NCBI RefSeq assembly: GCF_022878925.1
Contig: NZ_CP084626.1
Coordinates: 2,790,001 to 2,854,000, forward strand
Length of the DNA stretch: 64,000 bases
From: Caballeronia sp. TF1N1
Lineage (GTDB): Bacteria; Pseudomonadota; Gammaproteobacteria; Burkholderiales; Burkholderiaceae
Reading direction: 5' to 3'
Made by a program: the position numbers and the translations under genes. The notes beneath the pieces were generated by a model that was not told the origin of the DNA, did no database searches, and saw only the letters and a program-made list of their open reading frames with translations. Every line of letters starts with the position of its first letter. Within the stretch, counting starts at the first letter, position 1. Positions 46,649 through 55,067 of this stretch are shown piece after piece.

Positions 46649-47445
46649 TGCACCACCTCCGTTAGCGCACTGCGGGATGCAAGCGCACTAAGCGAACCAA
46701 CAGGGCGACAGACGAAGGTAATCACCTCTGGGTACGCGTTATCGAAGGTCGTGGTCAATGCCTCGGCAATCGCGAAGTTGACGTTTCCACACTGGCTTGC
46801 AGTTTCGTCGACATAAAGCTCGTATCTCGTTGTGTCGTCGTAAATCATCAACCTGCTGCCGCGAATCATGCAGCCCTGCGAGCGGATTGCTTCGACCGCC
46901 GTTTCCAACAAAGCAAGCCGTTGCTCGGCATCGACGCCGCAACGAAGAAAGATCTGTGCCGTCGCTTCGATGTCGCGCGGTAGCTCCGCATCGCCTTCGG
47001 CAACGGTTGCATTGAGATCATGAGCAAGCATGATTGCCGCCGCCTCTTCGGCATGCAGCGCCGTGACGAATACACGCGCTGCCTTGATCCGGCTTGTCGG
47101 GTCGCTACGCTGCGTATCGGCGAGCAAGCGCGCGTAGTTCACCGCCATGCGCGGCTCTCCGAGATCGCACATTAGCGACGCCACATTGGTCAGAATGGTG
47201 ACGTGATGCCTCGCCAATGCCTGCGCGGCTTCGGAGCAACGAACGCATTCGTCGCGATCACCACGGAGGAACGCGGTGAATGCGAGTACGAGCCAACATA
47301 TCTCAGGACGTTCGCGGCCCTTGCTCAAGAACGCAAGCGCTTCTCGCTCGATGCGCCTTACCTGGAATTCGTTGCTCTGCGCCGTGATCACCATATCGAT
47401 CAGATCGCATAGCCACTCTGTTGCAACAGCTTTCGGGACATTCAA
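46645..47445 (-). CDS. Hypothetical helical-repeat protein, partner of the HEPN-like gene
   Basis: The product is 266 residues from a TTG at 47445 with GGAG about ten bases upstream. The first 150 residues are helical and TPR-like (ICWLVLAFTAFLRGDRDECV, LTNVASLMCDLGEPRMAVNY). The C-terminal part has a beta-rich look, with SRLMIYDDTTRYELYVDETA and a likely hydrophobic TFVCRPVGSLSALAS. No signal or membrane segments. It is not a family I recognise. The 4-bp overlap with the HEPN-like gene suggests a stoichiometric pair. Confidence 0.6.
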   Translation of the reverse strand: MNVPKAVATEWLCDLIDMVITAQSNEFQVRRIEREALAFLSKGRERPEICWLVLAFTAFLRGDRDECVRCSEAAQALARHHVTILTNVASLMCDLGEPRMAVNYARLLADTQRSDPTSRIKAARVFVTALHAEEAAAIMLAHDLNATVAEGDAELPRDIEATAQIFLRCGVDAEQRLALLETAVEAIRSQGCMIRGSRLMIYDDTTRYELYVDETASQCGNVNFAIAEALTTTFDNAYPEVITFVCRPVGSLSALASRSALTEVVQ

Positions 47446-47599
47446 GGGAACGCACTCCGGATATTCGTTTGCGGTCGATTCGAAATACTACCGCCTCGAT
47501 CGCGCCAGGCGTTTGTCTCTTTAATGTGAATTAAATGCCCCTGCTGGAAGGCACGGAATTATTGCCGCAATCGTTCGAGTGAGCGCAAAAGCCGCCTCG

Positions 47600-48643
47600 T
47601 CAATGTCGAACAAACTCTACCCGCCGCCCTTCCTTTTCACTCTGAATAGCCAGCTCGATGATCGCCATCACATCCACCGCATCCTGCGGCTTAACGGGGA
47701 ACGGTTTGCCATCCGACACGGCCCCCGCCAACGCCCGATAAAACTCCACATACGCTCCGTCGCGGGTGGCGAAAGCCTGACGCAGATCGTGATCGCCATC
47801 GACTTCGCGCAGCAAGCCCGGCGGGTTCTTGCCGAATTCCGAATGCCCCGGCCGCATGCCGGAGCGCAGTTGATCTTCCTGCACATCGACCCCGCTCTTC
47901 ACATAGCTGCCGCGCGTGCCGTGAATCGTGAAACGCGGCGGATCGAGCGCCGCGAGCGCGCTTGCATGCAGAACGACTTCCTTATCCGCATAGCCGAGCA
48001 CGAGATGCACGTAATCCGGCGCATGCGCGTGGTCGCGATGCGCCTTCACGAACGCCGTCACCGTCGCGGGCGCGCCGAACAACGTGAGCGCCTGATCGAT
48101 CAGATGCGGCCCGAGATCGAACAGCAAGCCGCCGCCGCGCGATGCTTCCTCACGCCAGCGCTGCGGCACTTTCGGACGAAAGCGGTCGAAATGCGATTCG
48201 TAATGCGTGATGCGCCCAAGCCGCCCGCTTTCGATCAACGCGCGCACGGTCATGAAATCGCCATCCCAACGGCGATTGTGGAACGGCGCGAACAGAAGCC
48301 CGCGCGATGCGGCGAGATCGGCGAGCGTGCGGGCATCGCGCGAGGAAAGCGTCACGGGTTTGTCGACGACCACATGCTTGGCCGCCGACAACGCGCGATG
48401 CGCGAGGTCGAAGTGCGTGTCGTTAGGCGTGGCGATGACGATGCAATCGAGCGCGTCGATGGCAAGGAGCGCATCGAAATCGGCGACGATCCGTGCATCG
48501 GGATAATCGGCCTCGGCGCGCTCGGCCTGGCTCGTCGCGATGGCCGTCACCTCCGCGCGGCCGCAGTGTTCGATGACCGGCGCGTGAAACGTCGCGCCCG
48601 CCAGACCATAGCCCATCACGCCGACTTTCAGTTTTGAACTCAT
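47600..48643 (-). CDS. Gfo/Idh/MocA-family oxidoreductase
   Basis: The product is 347 residues from the ATG at 48643 behind AAAGGA; longer open frame upstream is not protein-like. The Rossmann motif lies in LKVGVMGYGLAGATFHAPVI, and HVVVDKPVTLSSRDARTLAD contains the family EKP-like DKP motif. The C-terminal dimerisation domain has GGGLLFDLGPHLIDQALTLF with the catalytic-type His. These enzymes oxidise sugars, inositols or related polyols with NAD(P). The substrate cannot be told. It is divergent from rep. Confidence 0.9.
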   Translation of the reverse strand: MSSKLKVGVMGYGLAGATFHAPVIEHCGRAEVTAIATSQAERAEADYPDARIVADFDALLAIDALDCIVIATPNDTHFDLAHRALSAAKHVVVDKPVTLSSRDARTLADLAASRGLLFAPFHNRRWDGDFMTVRALIESGRLGRITHYESHFDRFRPKVPQRWREEASRGGGLLFDLGPHLIDQALTLFGAPATVTAFVKAHRDHAHAPDYVHLVLGYADKEVVLHASALAALDPPRFTIHGTRGSYVKSGVDVQEDQLRSGMRPGHSEFGKNPPGLLREVDGDHDLRQAFATRDGAYVEFYRALAGAVSDGKPFPVKPQDAVDVMAIIELAIQSEKEGRRVEFVRH

Positions 48644-48954
48644 GCTTGGCGTCCTTTGAATCGGTAATCCGGCTGGATATTGTGGCATGTCAGTTGGACG
48701 CGGCGCGCTCGGTGCGTCGTTCACGGCGGCGTCACGATCATCCACCGATTGACGGACGATGGTCCCGTTCGGCGACAAGACGCAATCGCGAGCGCCACCC
48801 ATCGTCCGAACGAACGAGGGCCAAAACCCGTCGCGTTCTATCGTGTTAACATCGCGCTCTCGCGCATTTTTTGCGGTCGCACGCGCGTCGCTGCGATGCG
48901 CGCAGTCCATCAGGCACCGGCGCCGCCGCGAGCCTCAACTCAAAGTCCAAAACG
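48644..48954. other. Divergent gap between the oxidoreductase gene and rep
   Basis: About 310 bp with promoters expected in both directions. I see no convincing -35/-10 pair, repeat or RNA gene, and the short open frames here have no protein-like composition. Confidence 0.4.
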
Positions 48955-51042
48955 ATGTCCGCAGGTCTGAACGCCGCGCAAAGCGAAGCCGTGCGCTATC
49001 TCGACGGTCCCTGTCTCGTGCTCGCCGGTGCGGGCAGCGGCAAGACGCGCGTGATCACGCAGAAGATCGCGCATCTGATCGAAGGACGCGGCTTCGAGCC
49101 TAGGCACATTGCCGCCCTCACCTTCACCAACAAGGCCGCGCTCGAAATGCGCGAGCGCACCGCGAAGCTGCTCGAAGGCAAAACGCTCACGACGCCCGGC
49201 AAGGAAGGCCGCAAGGTGCCCGTGAATCAGTTGACCATCTGCACGTTTCACTCGCTCGGCGTGCAGATCATGCGTCAGGAAGCGGAACATGTCGGCCTTA
49301 AACCGCAGTTCTCCATCATGGATTCGGACGATTGCTTCGGCATGGTTCAGGAGCAGCTCGGCACGACCGACAAGGGCTTGATCCGCAAGGTGCAGTCGAT
49401 CATCTCGCTGTGGAAGAACGCGATGGTCTCGCCCGATCAGGCGTCCGTGCTCGCGAATAACGAAGACGAGCATCAGGCGGCGATTGTTTATCGGAGCTAC
49501 GCGGCGACCTTGCATGCGTATCAGGCGCTGGATTTCGACGATCTCATCCTGCGTCCCGCGCAACTGTTCGCCGAAAACGAGCAGGTTCGCGACAAGTGGC
49601 AGAACCGTCTGCGATATCTCTTGATCGACGAGTATCAGGACACCAACGCCTGTCAGTACGAGTTGTTGAAGCTGCTGGCTGGTCCGCGCGCCGCCTTCAC
49701 CGCCGTGGGCGACGACGATCAGGCCATTTACGGCTGGCGCGGCGCCACGCTGGAAAACCTCGGGCAGTTGAGCAAGGACTTCCCGAAACTGCATGTGGTG
49801 AAGCTGGAGCAGAACTATCGCTCGACGGTGCGGATTCTGACAGCGGCGAACAATGTGATCGCCAACAATCCCAAACTGTTCGAGAAGAAGCTCTGGTCCG
49901 AGCACGGCATGGGCGACAGCATCACCGTGACCGGTTGCAATGACGAAGAGCACGAAGCGGAGTCCGTCGTGTTCCGGCTGTCGGCGCACAAGTTCGAACG
50001 GCGCGCGGCGTTTCGCGACTACGCCATTCTGTATCGCGGCAACTTTCAGGCGCGCATCTTCGAACAGGTTTTGCGGCGTGAGCGCATTCCGTACGTGCTG
50101 TCGGGCGGGCAGTCGTTTTTCGACCGCGCCGAGATCAAGGACATCATCGCGTATTTGCGGCTGATCGCGAATCCCGACGACGATCCCGCGTTCATCCGCG
50201 CGATCACGACGCCGCGCCGCGGTGTCGGCAACACGACGCTCGAAGCGCTCGGCGCGTTCGCCGGCGCGGCGAAGGTGTCGCTCTTCGAGGCCGTGTTCAT
50301 GGGCGGTATCGAGGCGCGCTTGTCGGCGCGGCAAGTGGAACCGCTGCGCACGTTTTGCGAGTGGATTCGCAGGCTGTCGGACCGCGCCGCGCGCGATCCG
50401 GCGAGCACCGTGCTCGACGACATGATGGAAGCGATCCACTACGAAGCGTATCTCTACGATGCCTACGACGAACGGCAGGCGCAATCGAAGTGGCAGAACG
50501 TTCTCGAATTCTGCGAGTGGCTCAAGCGTAAGGGCACGAAGCCGGAGCCATCGGCGGAAGCGGAACAGACCGGGTTCGATACGGCCGACGGTCTTTCGGA
50601 TGACGGCAAGAATCTGCTCGGCCTGATTCAAACCGTCGCGCTGATGTCCATGCTCGAAGGCCGCGATGAAGATCCGGACGCGGTGCGGCTATCGACGGTG
50701 CATGCGTCGAAGGGGCTCGAATATCCGCACGTGTTTCTGGTGGGCGTGGAGGAAGGCATCATGCCGCATCGCGGCAGTTCGGACGATGACGCGCCAGTGG
50801 ATTCCGCGCGTATCGAGGAAGAACGGCGGCTCATGTATGTGGCGATCACGCGGGCGCAGCGCAGCCTGCATCTGAACTGGTGCAAGAAGCGCAAGCGCGC
50901 GCGGGAAACGGTGGTGTGCGAGCCATCGCGCTTCATCCCCGAGATGCTGCTCGACGATGCACCGCCGCCGACGGCCGAAGAAGCGCCGTTGTCGCCGAAG
51001 GATCGGATGGCGATGTTGAAGGCGATGTTGCAGAAGGGGTGA
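48955..51042 (+). CDS. rep: ATP-dependent DNA helicase Rep
   Basis: A superfamily 1A helicase of 695 residues. The start is MSAGLNAAQSEAVRYLDGPC, with Walker A in VLAGAGSGKTRVITQKIAHL. Motif II is in YLLIDEYQDTNACQYELLKL, motif III in GDDDQAIYGWRGATLENLGQ, and motifs V/VI in VRLSTVHASKGLEYPHVFLV and RLMYVAITRAQRSLHL. The length and lack of a UvrD-type C-terminal extension favour Rep over UvrD. Rep unwinds 3' to 5' and helps replication forks pass bound proteins. Confidence 0.92.
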   Translation: MSAGLNAAQSEAVRYLDGPCLVLAGAGSGKTRVITQKIAHLIEGRGFEPRHIAALTFTNKAALEMRERTAKLLEGKTLTTPGKEGRKVPVNQLTICTFHSLGVQIMRQEAEHVGLKPQFSIMDSDDCFGMVQEQLGTTDKGLIRKVQSIISLWKNAMVSPDQASVLANNEDEHQAAIVYRSYAATLHAYQALDFDDLILRPAQLFAENEQVRDKWQNRLRYLLIDEYQDTNACQYELLKLLAGPRAAFTAVGDDDQAIYGWRGATLENLGQLSKDFPKLHVVKLEQNYRSTVRILTAANNVIANNPKLFEKKLWSEHGMGDSITVTGCNDEEHEAESVVFRLSAHKFERRAAFRDYAILYRGNFQARIFEQVLRRERIPYVLSGGQSFFDRAEIKDIIAYLRLIANPDDDPAFIRAITTPRRGVGNTTLEALGAFAGAAKVSLFEAVFMGGIEARLSARQVEPLRTFCEWIRRLSDRAARDPASTVLDDMMEAIHYEAYLYDAYDERQAQSKWQNVLEFCEWLKRKGTKPEPSAEAEQTGFDTADGLSDDGKNLLGLIQTVALMSMLEGRDEDPDAVRLSTVHASKGLEYPHVFLVGVEEGIMPHRGSSDDDAPVDSARIEEERRLMYVAITRAQRSLHLNWCKKRKRARETVVCEPSRFIPEMLLDDAPPPTAEEAPLSPKDRMAMLKAMLQKG

Positions 51043-51183
51043 TGAGCGCTGGCGCGTTCGGCAGTCTTGAAGCGCGTCGAGCGTATGCGTGAGATTTTCT
51101 GCGCTATCAAGCTGCAGACGCGGTCCCGGCGGCTACCGTCGAAAGGCAAGCCGGCTAACTCCTCGTTCGACGAATATTGCGTT

Positions 51184-51229
51184 GTAAAAGCAAAGCCCCG
51201 CGACGCTCACACGCACGCAGTGCTTTTAC
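51184..51229. terminator. Inverted repeat between convergent rep and cytochrome gene
   Basis: GTAAAAGCA at 51184-51192 pairs with TGCTTTTAC at 51221-51229 around a GC-rich loop. It lies 10 bp past the cytochrome gene stop and about 140 bp past rep. The A/T runs in each arm give a T-run on both strands, so it could end transcription from both sides. Confidence 0.55.
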
Positions 51230-51238
51230 CGCCGCCAT

Positions 51239-52138
51239 TCACTTCGAAGCATTCACCATGTAATCGACGGCGGCTTTCACGTCCGCATCGGATGCATTCG
51301 ATCCGCCTTTCGCCGGCATCGCGCCCTTGCCGTGCAGCGCGTAGTTGTAGACGGTGTCCATCGGATCTTTCAAGCGCGGCGCCCATGCTTCCTTGTCGCC
51401 GAACTTCGGTGCGTTGAGCACGCCGGCCGCGTGGCACGCCTGACAAACCTGCTCATAGAGCGCCTTGCCGGCTTGCGATGCATCGGCGCTTTGCGCGCCC
51501 GCTGCCGGAGCAGCAGCCTGCGGCACCGATGCCAGCGCGGCGACTGCCGCCGCAGCCTGAGCGTTCTCCGTCGAACTCGCGCCAGCCGCCGCGCCGGATG
51601 CTCCGGCTGCGGGAGCCGCGGCGCCTGCCGTTGCGCCAGAAGCGGGTTGAGCCGGTTCGGGGAACTTGGCGCCGCCGTCGTTGGCCATGTAGACGACTGC
51701 GCGAGCGATTTCGAAGTCGCTATAGTCGTCGGGGCTCGTGCCGCCGCGCGCGGGCATGGCGCCCTTGCCGTTGAGCGCGTTATGCAGAAGCGTGTCGTAG
51801 CCTTCGCTGATGCGCGGGGCCCAGGCGCTGGCATCGCCGAACTTGGGCGCGCCTGCGGTTCCTGCCGCGTGACAGGCCGAGCACACGGCCTTGAAGACTT
51901 GTTCGCCGGTCTTGTAGACGCGTGGCGCGTTGGCGTCGCGGATATCGACTTGAGCGGCCGGTGCGATACGTTCCTTGACCGAAGCTTCGAGGTCGGTGCC
52001 GGCGCCGGTGCGAGTCGAGTTATTCACATAGACCGCGAGCAGGATGATGATGGCGACCGGTATGCCAAACCCCGCGATCACCGCCGCGATGAGTTGGCCG
52101 GGTGTTTTTATTGGGGCTCCGTGGGGTGCTTCGCTCAT
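51239..52138 (-). CDS. Di-haem cytochrome c5-type protein, membrane anchored
   Basis: The product is 299 residues. A membrane anchor lies at about 16-38 (LIAAVIAGFGIPVAIIILLA). Haem motifs CSACH at 86-90 and CQACH at 232-236 define two similar cytochrome c domains (each with APKFGD-AWAPR and GKGAMPA-GG, where Met is the likely axial ligand). They are joined by an Ala/Pro/Gly-rich linker of about 60 residues. It is a periplasmic electron carrier in respiration, and the two domains look like an internal duplication. Confidence 0.93.
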   Translation of the reverse strand: MSEAPHGAPIKTPGQLIAAVIAGFGIPVAIIILLAVYVNNSTRTGAGTDLEASVKERIAPAAQVDIRDANAPRVYKTGEQVFKAVCSACHAAGTAGAPKFGDASAWAPRISEGYDTLLHNALNGKGAMPARGGTSPDDYSDFEIARAVVYMANDGGAKFPEPAQPASGATAGAAAPAAGASGAAAGASSTENAQAAAAVAALASVPQAAAPAAGAQSADASQAGKALYEQVCQACHAAGVLNAPKFGDKEAWAPRLKDPMDTVYNYALHGKGAMPAKGGSNASDADVKAAVDYMVNASK

Positions 52139-52442
52139 GCTTGTCTCGTCTCCCGTTTTTTCTAGGTGAGTCGGTTCAGTGACAGCGTGTGGCTACCGCG
52201 ATTGCCCTCCTTCTGTATGAGGGCACGGTCGATTATAGACGGAACGTTTAACGCAGGGCGTGGGCCGCCTGCTTTGGTTTCACGCGCGTTTACCCGAACC
52301 GGCGCGGGTTCCGAGCTTCCACGAAAGGCGCTCGCGCGGGCCGCGCGATGGACGGATTCATCGAAAACAGGTATTCTCTCGGATTAGCATGGGTCTTGCA
52401 GACGCTTCTCCAGCGTCCCCCGCAGCCAAGATCCTCGTCAAC
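52139..52442. other. Gap between cytochrome gene and tRNA-Arg
   Basis: About 300 bp holding the promoter of the cytochrome gene (minus) and of the tRNA (plus). I see no gene here, and no promoter I would defend. Confidence 0.4.
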
Positions 52443-52518
52443 GCGCCCGTAGCTCAATGGATAGAGTACTGCCCTCCGAAGGCAGGGGTTGCTGGTTCGA
52501 TCCCAGCCGGGCGCACCA
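52443..52518 (+). tRNA. tRNA-Arg (anticodon CCG)
   Basis: A complete 76-base cloverleaf with encoded CCA. Acceptor arms GCGCCCG and CGGGCGC pair fully, the anticodon stem is CTGCC/GGCAG around loop CTCCGAA, and the T arm GCTGG-TTCGATC-CCAGC is intact. Anticodon CCG reads the CGG arginine codon. The glycosyltransferase gene on the other strand ends 22 bp past it. Confidence 0.97.
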
Positions 52519-52539
52519 CGTAGTTCTCGGCAATGCCGT

Positions 52540-54777
52540 TCAGATCAACTCGACGCCCGCTTCCGTGACGACCTTCCAGTCGAATTCATCATGCCCGCAA
52601 ATCTGCTCCATGGCGCTCGAGAATTCGCCCACCGTGGCTTGCAGATAACGCAGGTTGTCGCTCCACTCCGGCACCGCGCCCTCCTGCGTCGTCAGCACCA
52701 CGGTCATATGATTCCTGAGCGGACCTCGCGCATGATGTCGCAAGCTGTCCTGCACCTTCCGCGCATCTCCTTCCGGGTCGAGAATCAACACGGCTGGAAT
52801 CCGCTCCGGTCCACTTGCCGACGCTCCACCGAGCTTGAGCCCCAGGCCCCGCAAATACACTTCGTGATATTGCGCCAGTTGCGACTGCACTGAACCGCTC
52901 TTGTAGACGATGGCTTGCGCCGTACGTGCAAGGCTACGGCGCTGCGCCGGGTTGGTGATCAAATTCGCGATCGCAGTGACCCAGGCATCGGCCGATGCCG
53001 AATCCACACGCACGCCCGAACAGGCATCGCGCACCAGGTCGCTGTATGCGGGATGCTCGCTGCCGAGCGTCGCCACGCCTGCCGCCGCGTATTCGAGCCA
53101 TTCCGTCCGCGCTTCGCCATTGTCGACTTCCGACGCGGCACGCGGCATGAGGCCGATATCGAGTTCAAGTTGCCGGAAGACCTTCGCGTGCTCCTCGTAG
53201 GTTTCGGCTACGCCAACCAGGGTGACATCCGGCTGTCCCATCCAGTCCGGCGGAGGCGGCGCGCCGACGAACACGAATTGCACGTCGCCAGCGAAGCGCG
53301 CGCGAAGCGCCATCAGCGCCGGTTCGATGACTGCGAAATTGCACGGCTTCGTCGCCGAACCCATGATGCCGATGCGTACCTTCTCCTCGTTCATTCGGAC
53401 CGGACTGTAGAAGCGGTCGAAGTCCACGCCCGTCGGCAACACGTGAATGTTGCCATTCCACGGACGCATCGCCTCCGCTAGCGCCGGCGTCGTGACGATC
53501 AGCGCGTTCGCACGGCGCATGACGTACTCGACCTTCTCGCCCGCGCGCCGGCTCAAGAAGTGCAGCGGATGGGTCTCGGGAAGGTCGTGATACGGCTCGT
53601 TGGTCTCGTAGATCACCGGCTTGCCGAGCCCGAAGATCGCTTCGAGTTGCTCGGGCGTGGCGGCCATCGGAAAGCGCCGCTGCATCAAAACGATGTCGGC
53701 CGACGCAATCTTCTCCTCGGTGTTCTGGATCGGCCAAATCAGTTCCCAATGGTCGGCCAGGAGTTCGAACGGCTTCTTGACGCGCGATGTCGACCAGCGG
53801 TGCGCGACCGGCTCGGTCGTCAGTGCCGCGATCCGCCGTTTCGGGGTCTTCGGCACGTTCGACGAAGCAACCCGCAGTTCGGCCGGGCGCCGAAGCGCTT
53901 TTCGCGCCGCATCCTGAGTCTTCTCCAGAAACACGGGCAGGTCCGCCCGGAACACGTTGCCGAGCGCCACCAGGGTCGGATATATCGTGTCCACGGTCGC
54001 CAGGGCGCGCGCGTAGCCATTCTTCTCGTTCGCCATGGCCGCCCCGTTGACGCCGAAGGCGAACTGATCCGGCACGGCCTTCAATCCGCCCTCGGGCAGG
54101 TAGATGACAGGGCAGCCGCACGCCATGGCCTCGTTACAGACAGACGACTGCTCGTAGGAGTAAAGCACCCGGCCGCCTTGCAGCTTCTTCGCGAGTTCGG
54201 GAAGCGTCACGGGGTTCGCCATCGACAGTAGTTCGGTGCCGGGCGGGAAAAGCGAAAAGTCGATCTTGTCGAGCGGATGCCGGTAATGGAAGACGAACGT
54301 CCGGTCCTTCTTGACCGTGGGATCGGGCTTGAACAGCTCCGTATCGATCACGGGCAGGAACAGAAAATCGACGTCCTTCTTGTTCGCGCTACCGAGGAAG
54401 TTCTCCGAAAAATAGAAGACCAGATCGTCCTTGCCCTCGTTGAGCGGCTTTCCTGACAGGAACCCGATGTGGTTGAGGATATAGCGTACGCATACATCGG
54501 CATTCATCGGGTTGCCCGACACGATCTCCGGATAGACGACGATCGGCATGCGGCCCTCCAACCTGTGTCGGGCCTGCACCTCGAATGTGGCAAGCGGCGT
54601 GTCGAACCGTGGGTTGACGACATCGGTCGCGGAGATATAGGCGTCGTATCCCTCGCGATTGAGCAGGTGACAGAGCGTGTGCATCACGACGATCCCGGCC
54701 GATGACTCCCGGTAAGCCGGCGCATAGATGTAGTACGGATGCCCCTTGCGTGAAGCTCTGGTGCTGGCGATGTTCAT
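52540..54777 (-). CDS. Two-domain glycosyltransferase
   Basis: The product is 745 residues from the ATG at 54777. Residues 1-310 form one GT-like domain (PYYIYAPAYRESSAGIVVMH, then YSYEQSSVCNEAMACGCPVI with the acidic end motif). Residues about 320-640 form a second, GT4-like domain (VKKPFELLADHWELIWPIQN, ALIVTTPALAEAMRPWNGNI, GIMGSATKPCNFAVIEPALM, TEWLEYAAAGVATLGSEHPA). The last 100 residues are an unassigned tail. No signal or membrane segments, so it acts in the cytoplasm, on nucleotide sugars. Position next to an aminotransferase/acyl cluster suggests transfer of a modified amino sugar. Confidence 0.85.
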   Translation of the reverse strand: MNIASTRASRKGHPYYIYAPAYRESSAGIVVMHTLCHLLNREGYDAYISATDVVNPRFDTPLATFEVQARHRLEGRMPIVVYPEIVSGNPMNADVCVRYILNHIGFLSGKPLNEGKDDLVFYFSENFLGSANKKDVDFLFLPVIDTELFKPDPTVKKDRTFVFHYRHPLDKIDFSLFPPGTELLSMANPVTLPELAKKLQGGRVLYSYEQSSVCNEAMACGCPVIYLPEGGLKAVPDQFAFGVNGAAMANEKNGYARALATVDTIYPTLVALGNVFRADLPVFLEKTQDAARKALRRPAELRVASSNVPKTPKRRIAALTTEPVAHRWSTSRVKKPFELLADHWELIWPIQNTEEKIASADIVLMQRRFPMAATPEQLEAIFGLGKPVIYETNEPYHDLPETHPLHFLSRRAGEKVEYVMRRANALIVTTPALAEAMRPWNGNIHVLPTGVDFDRFYSPVRMNEEKVRIGIMGSATKPCNFAVIEPALMALRARFAGDVQFVFVGAPPPPDWMGQPDVTLVGVAETYEEHAKVFRQLELDIGLMPRAASEVDNGEARTEWLEYAAAGVATLGSEHPAYSDLVRDACSGVRVDSASADAWVTAIANLITNPAQRRSLARTAQAIVYKSGSVQSQLAQYHEVYLRGLGLKLGGASASGPERIPAVLILDPEGDARKVQDSLRHHARGPLRNHMTVVLTTQEGAVPEWSDNLRYLQATVGEFSSAMEQICGHDEFDWKVVTEAGVELI

Positions 54778-54783
54778 GTGGCA

Positions 54784-54970
54784 CTACCTTGCGGTCTGGT
54801 TGCTGGCTTTCGGCCGGTTCGACGAATGGATGAGGAGCGCCGGCATTTCGCGGTCGATCTTCCCGAGCGTGAAGTCTGCGGGCAGACGCGTCCCGTCGAT
54901 CACGCGAACAGACCGGTTTTGGCACGTTATCTCGCCGCATTGCCTGCGCGGCCTTGACCAGATAATTCAT
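54784..54970 (-). pseudogene. Possible small frameshifted gene upstream of the glycosyltransferase
   Basis: An ATG at 54970, preceded by AGGG, opens MNYLVKAAQAMRRDNVPKP. That frame then loses coding character, while the neighbouring frame picks it up as VRVIDGTRLPADFTLGKIDR followed by EMPALLIHSSNRPKAS. It ends at a TAG seven bases before the glycosyltransferase ATG. Third-base GC in the second frame is very high, as in real genes here. A single-base shift near 54905-54920 would make one protein of about 60 residues. It could be a decayed gene, a sequencing error, or chance. Confidence 0.4.
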
Positions 54971-55005
54971 CGGAATCGCCCTGACAGGCCGGCATAGGTG
55001 TTTTC

Positions 55006-55031
55006 GGCTGGCGCATGGGACGCCGCCAGCC
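55006..55031 (+). repeat. Hairpin in the leader of the aminotransferase operon
   Basis: GGCTGGCG at 55006-55013 pairs with CGCCAGCC at 55024-55031 around a 10-base loop, 36 bp before the aminotransferase ATG. It may affect translation or RNA stability; no T-run follows. The remaining bases of this divergent gap contain only the small frameshifted frame. Confidence 0.4.
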
Positions 55032-55067
55032 GCGCGGCGACAACATCACCCTCGGAACACGAAAGAC

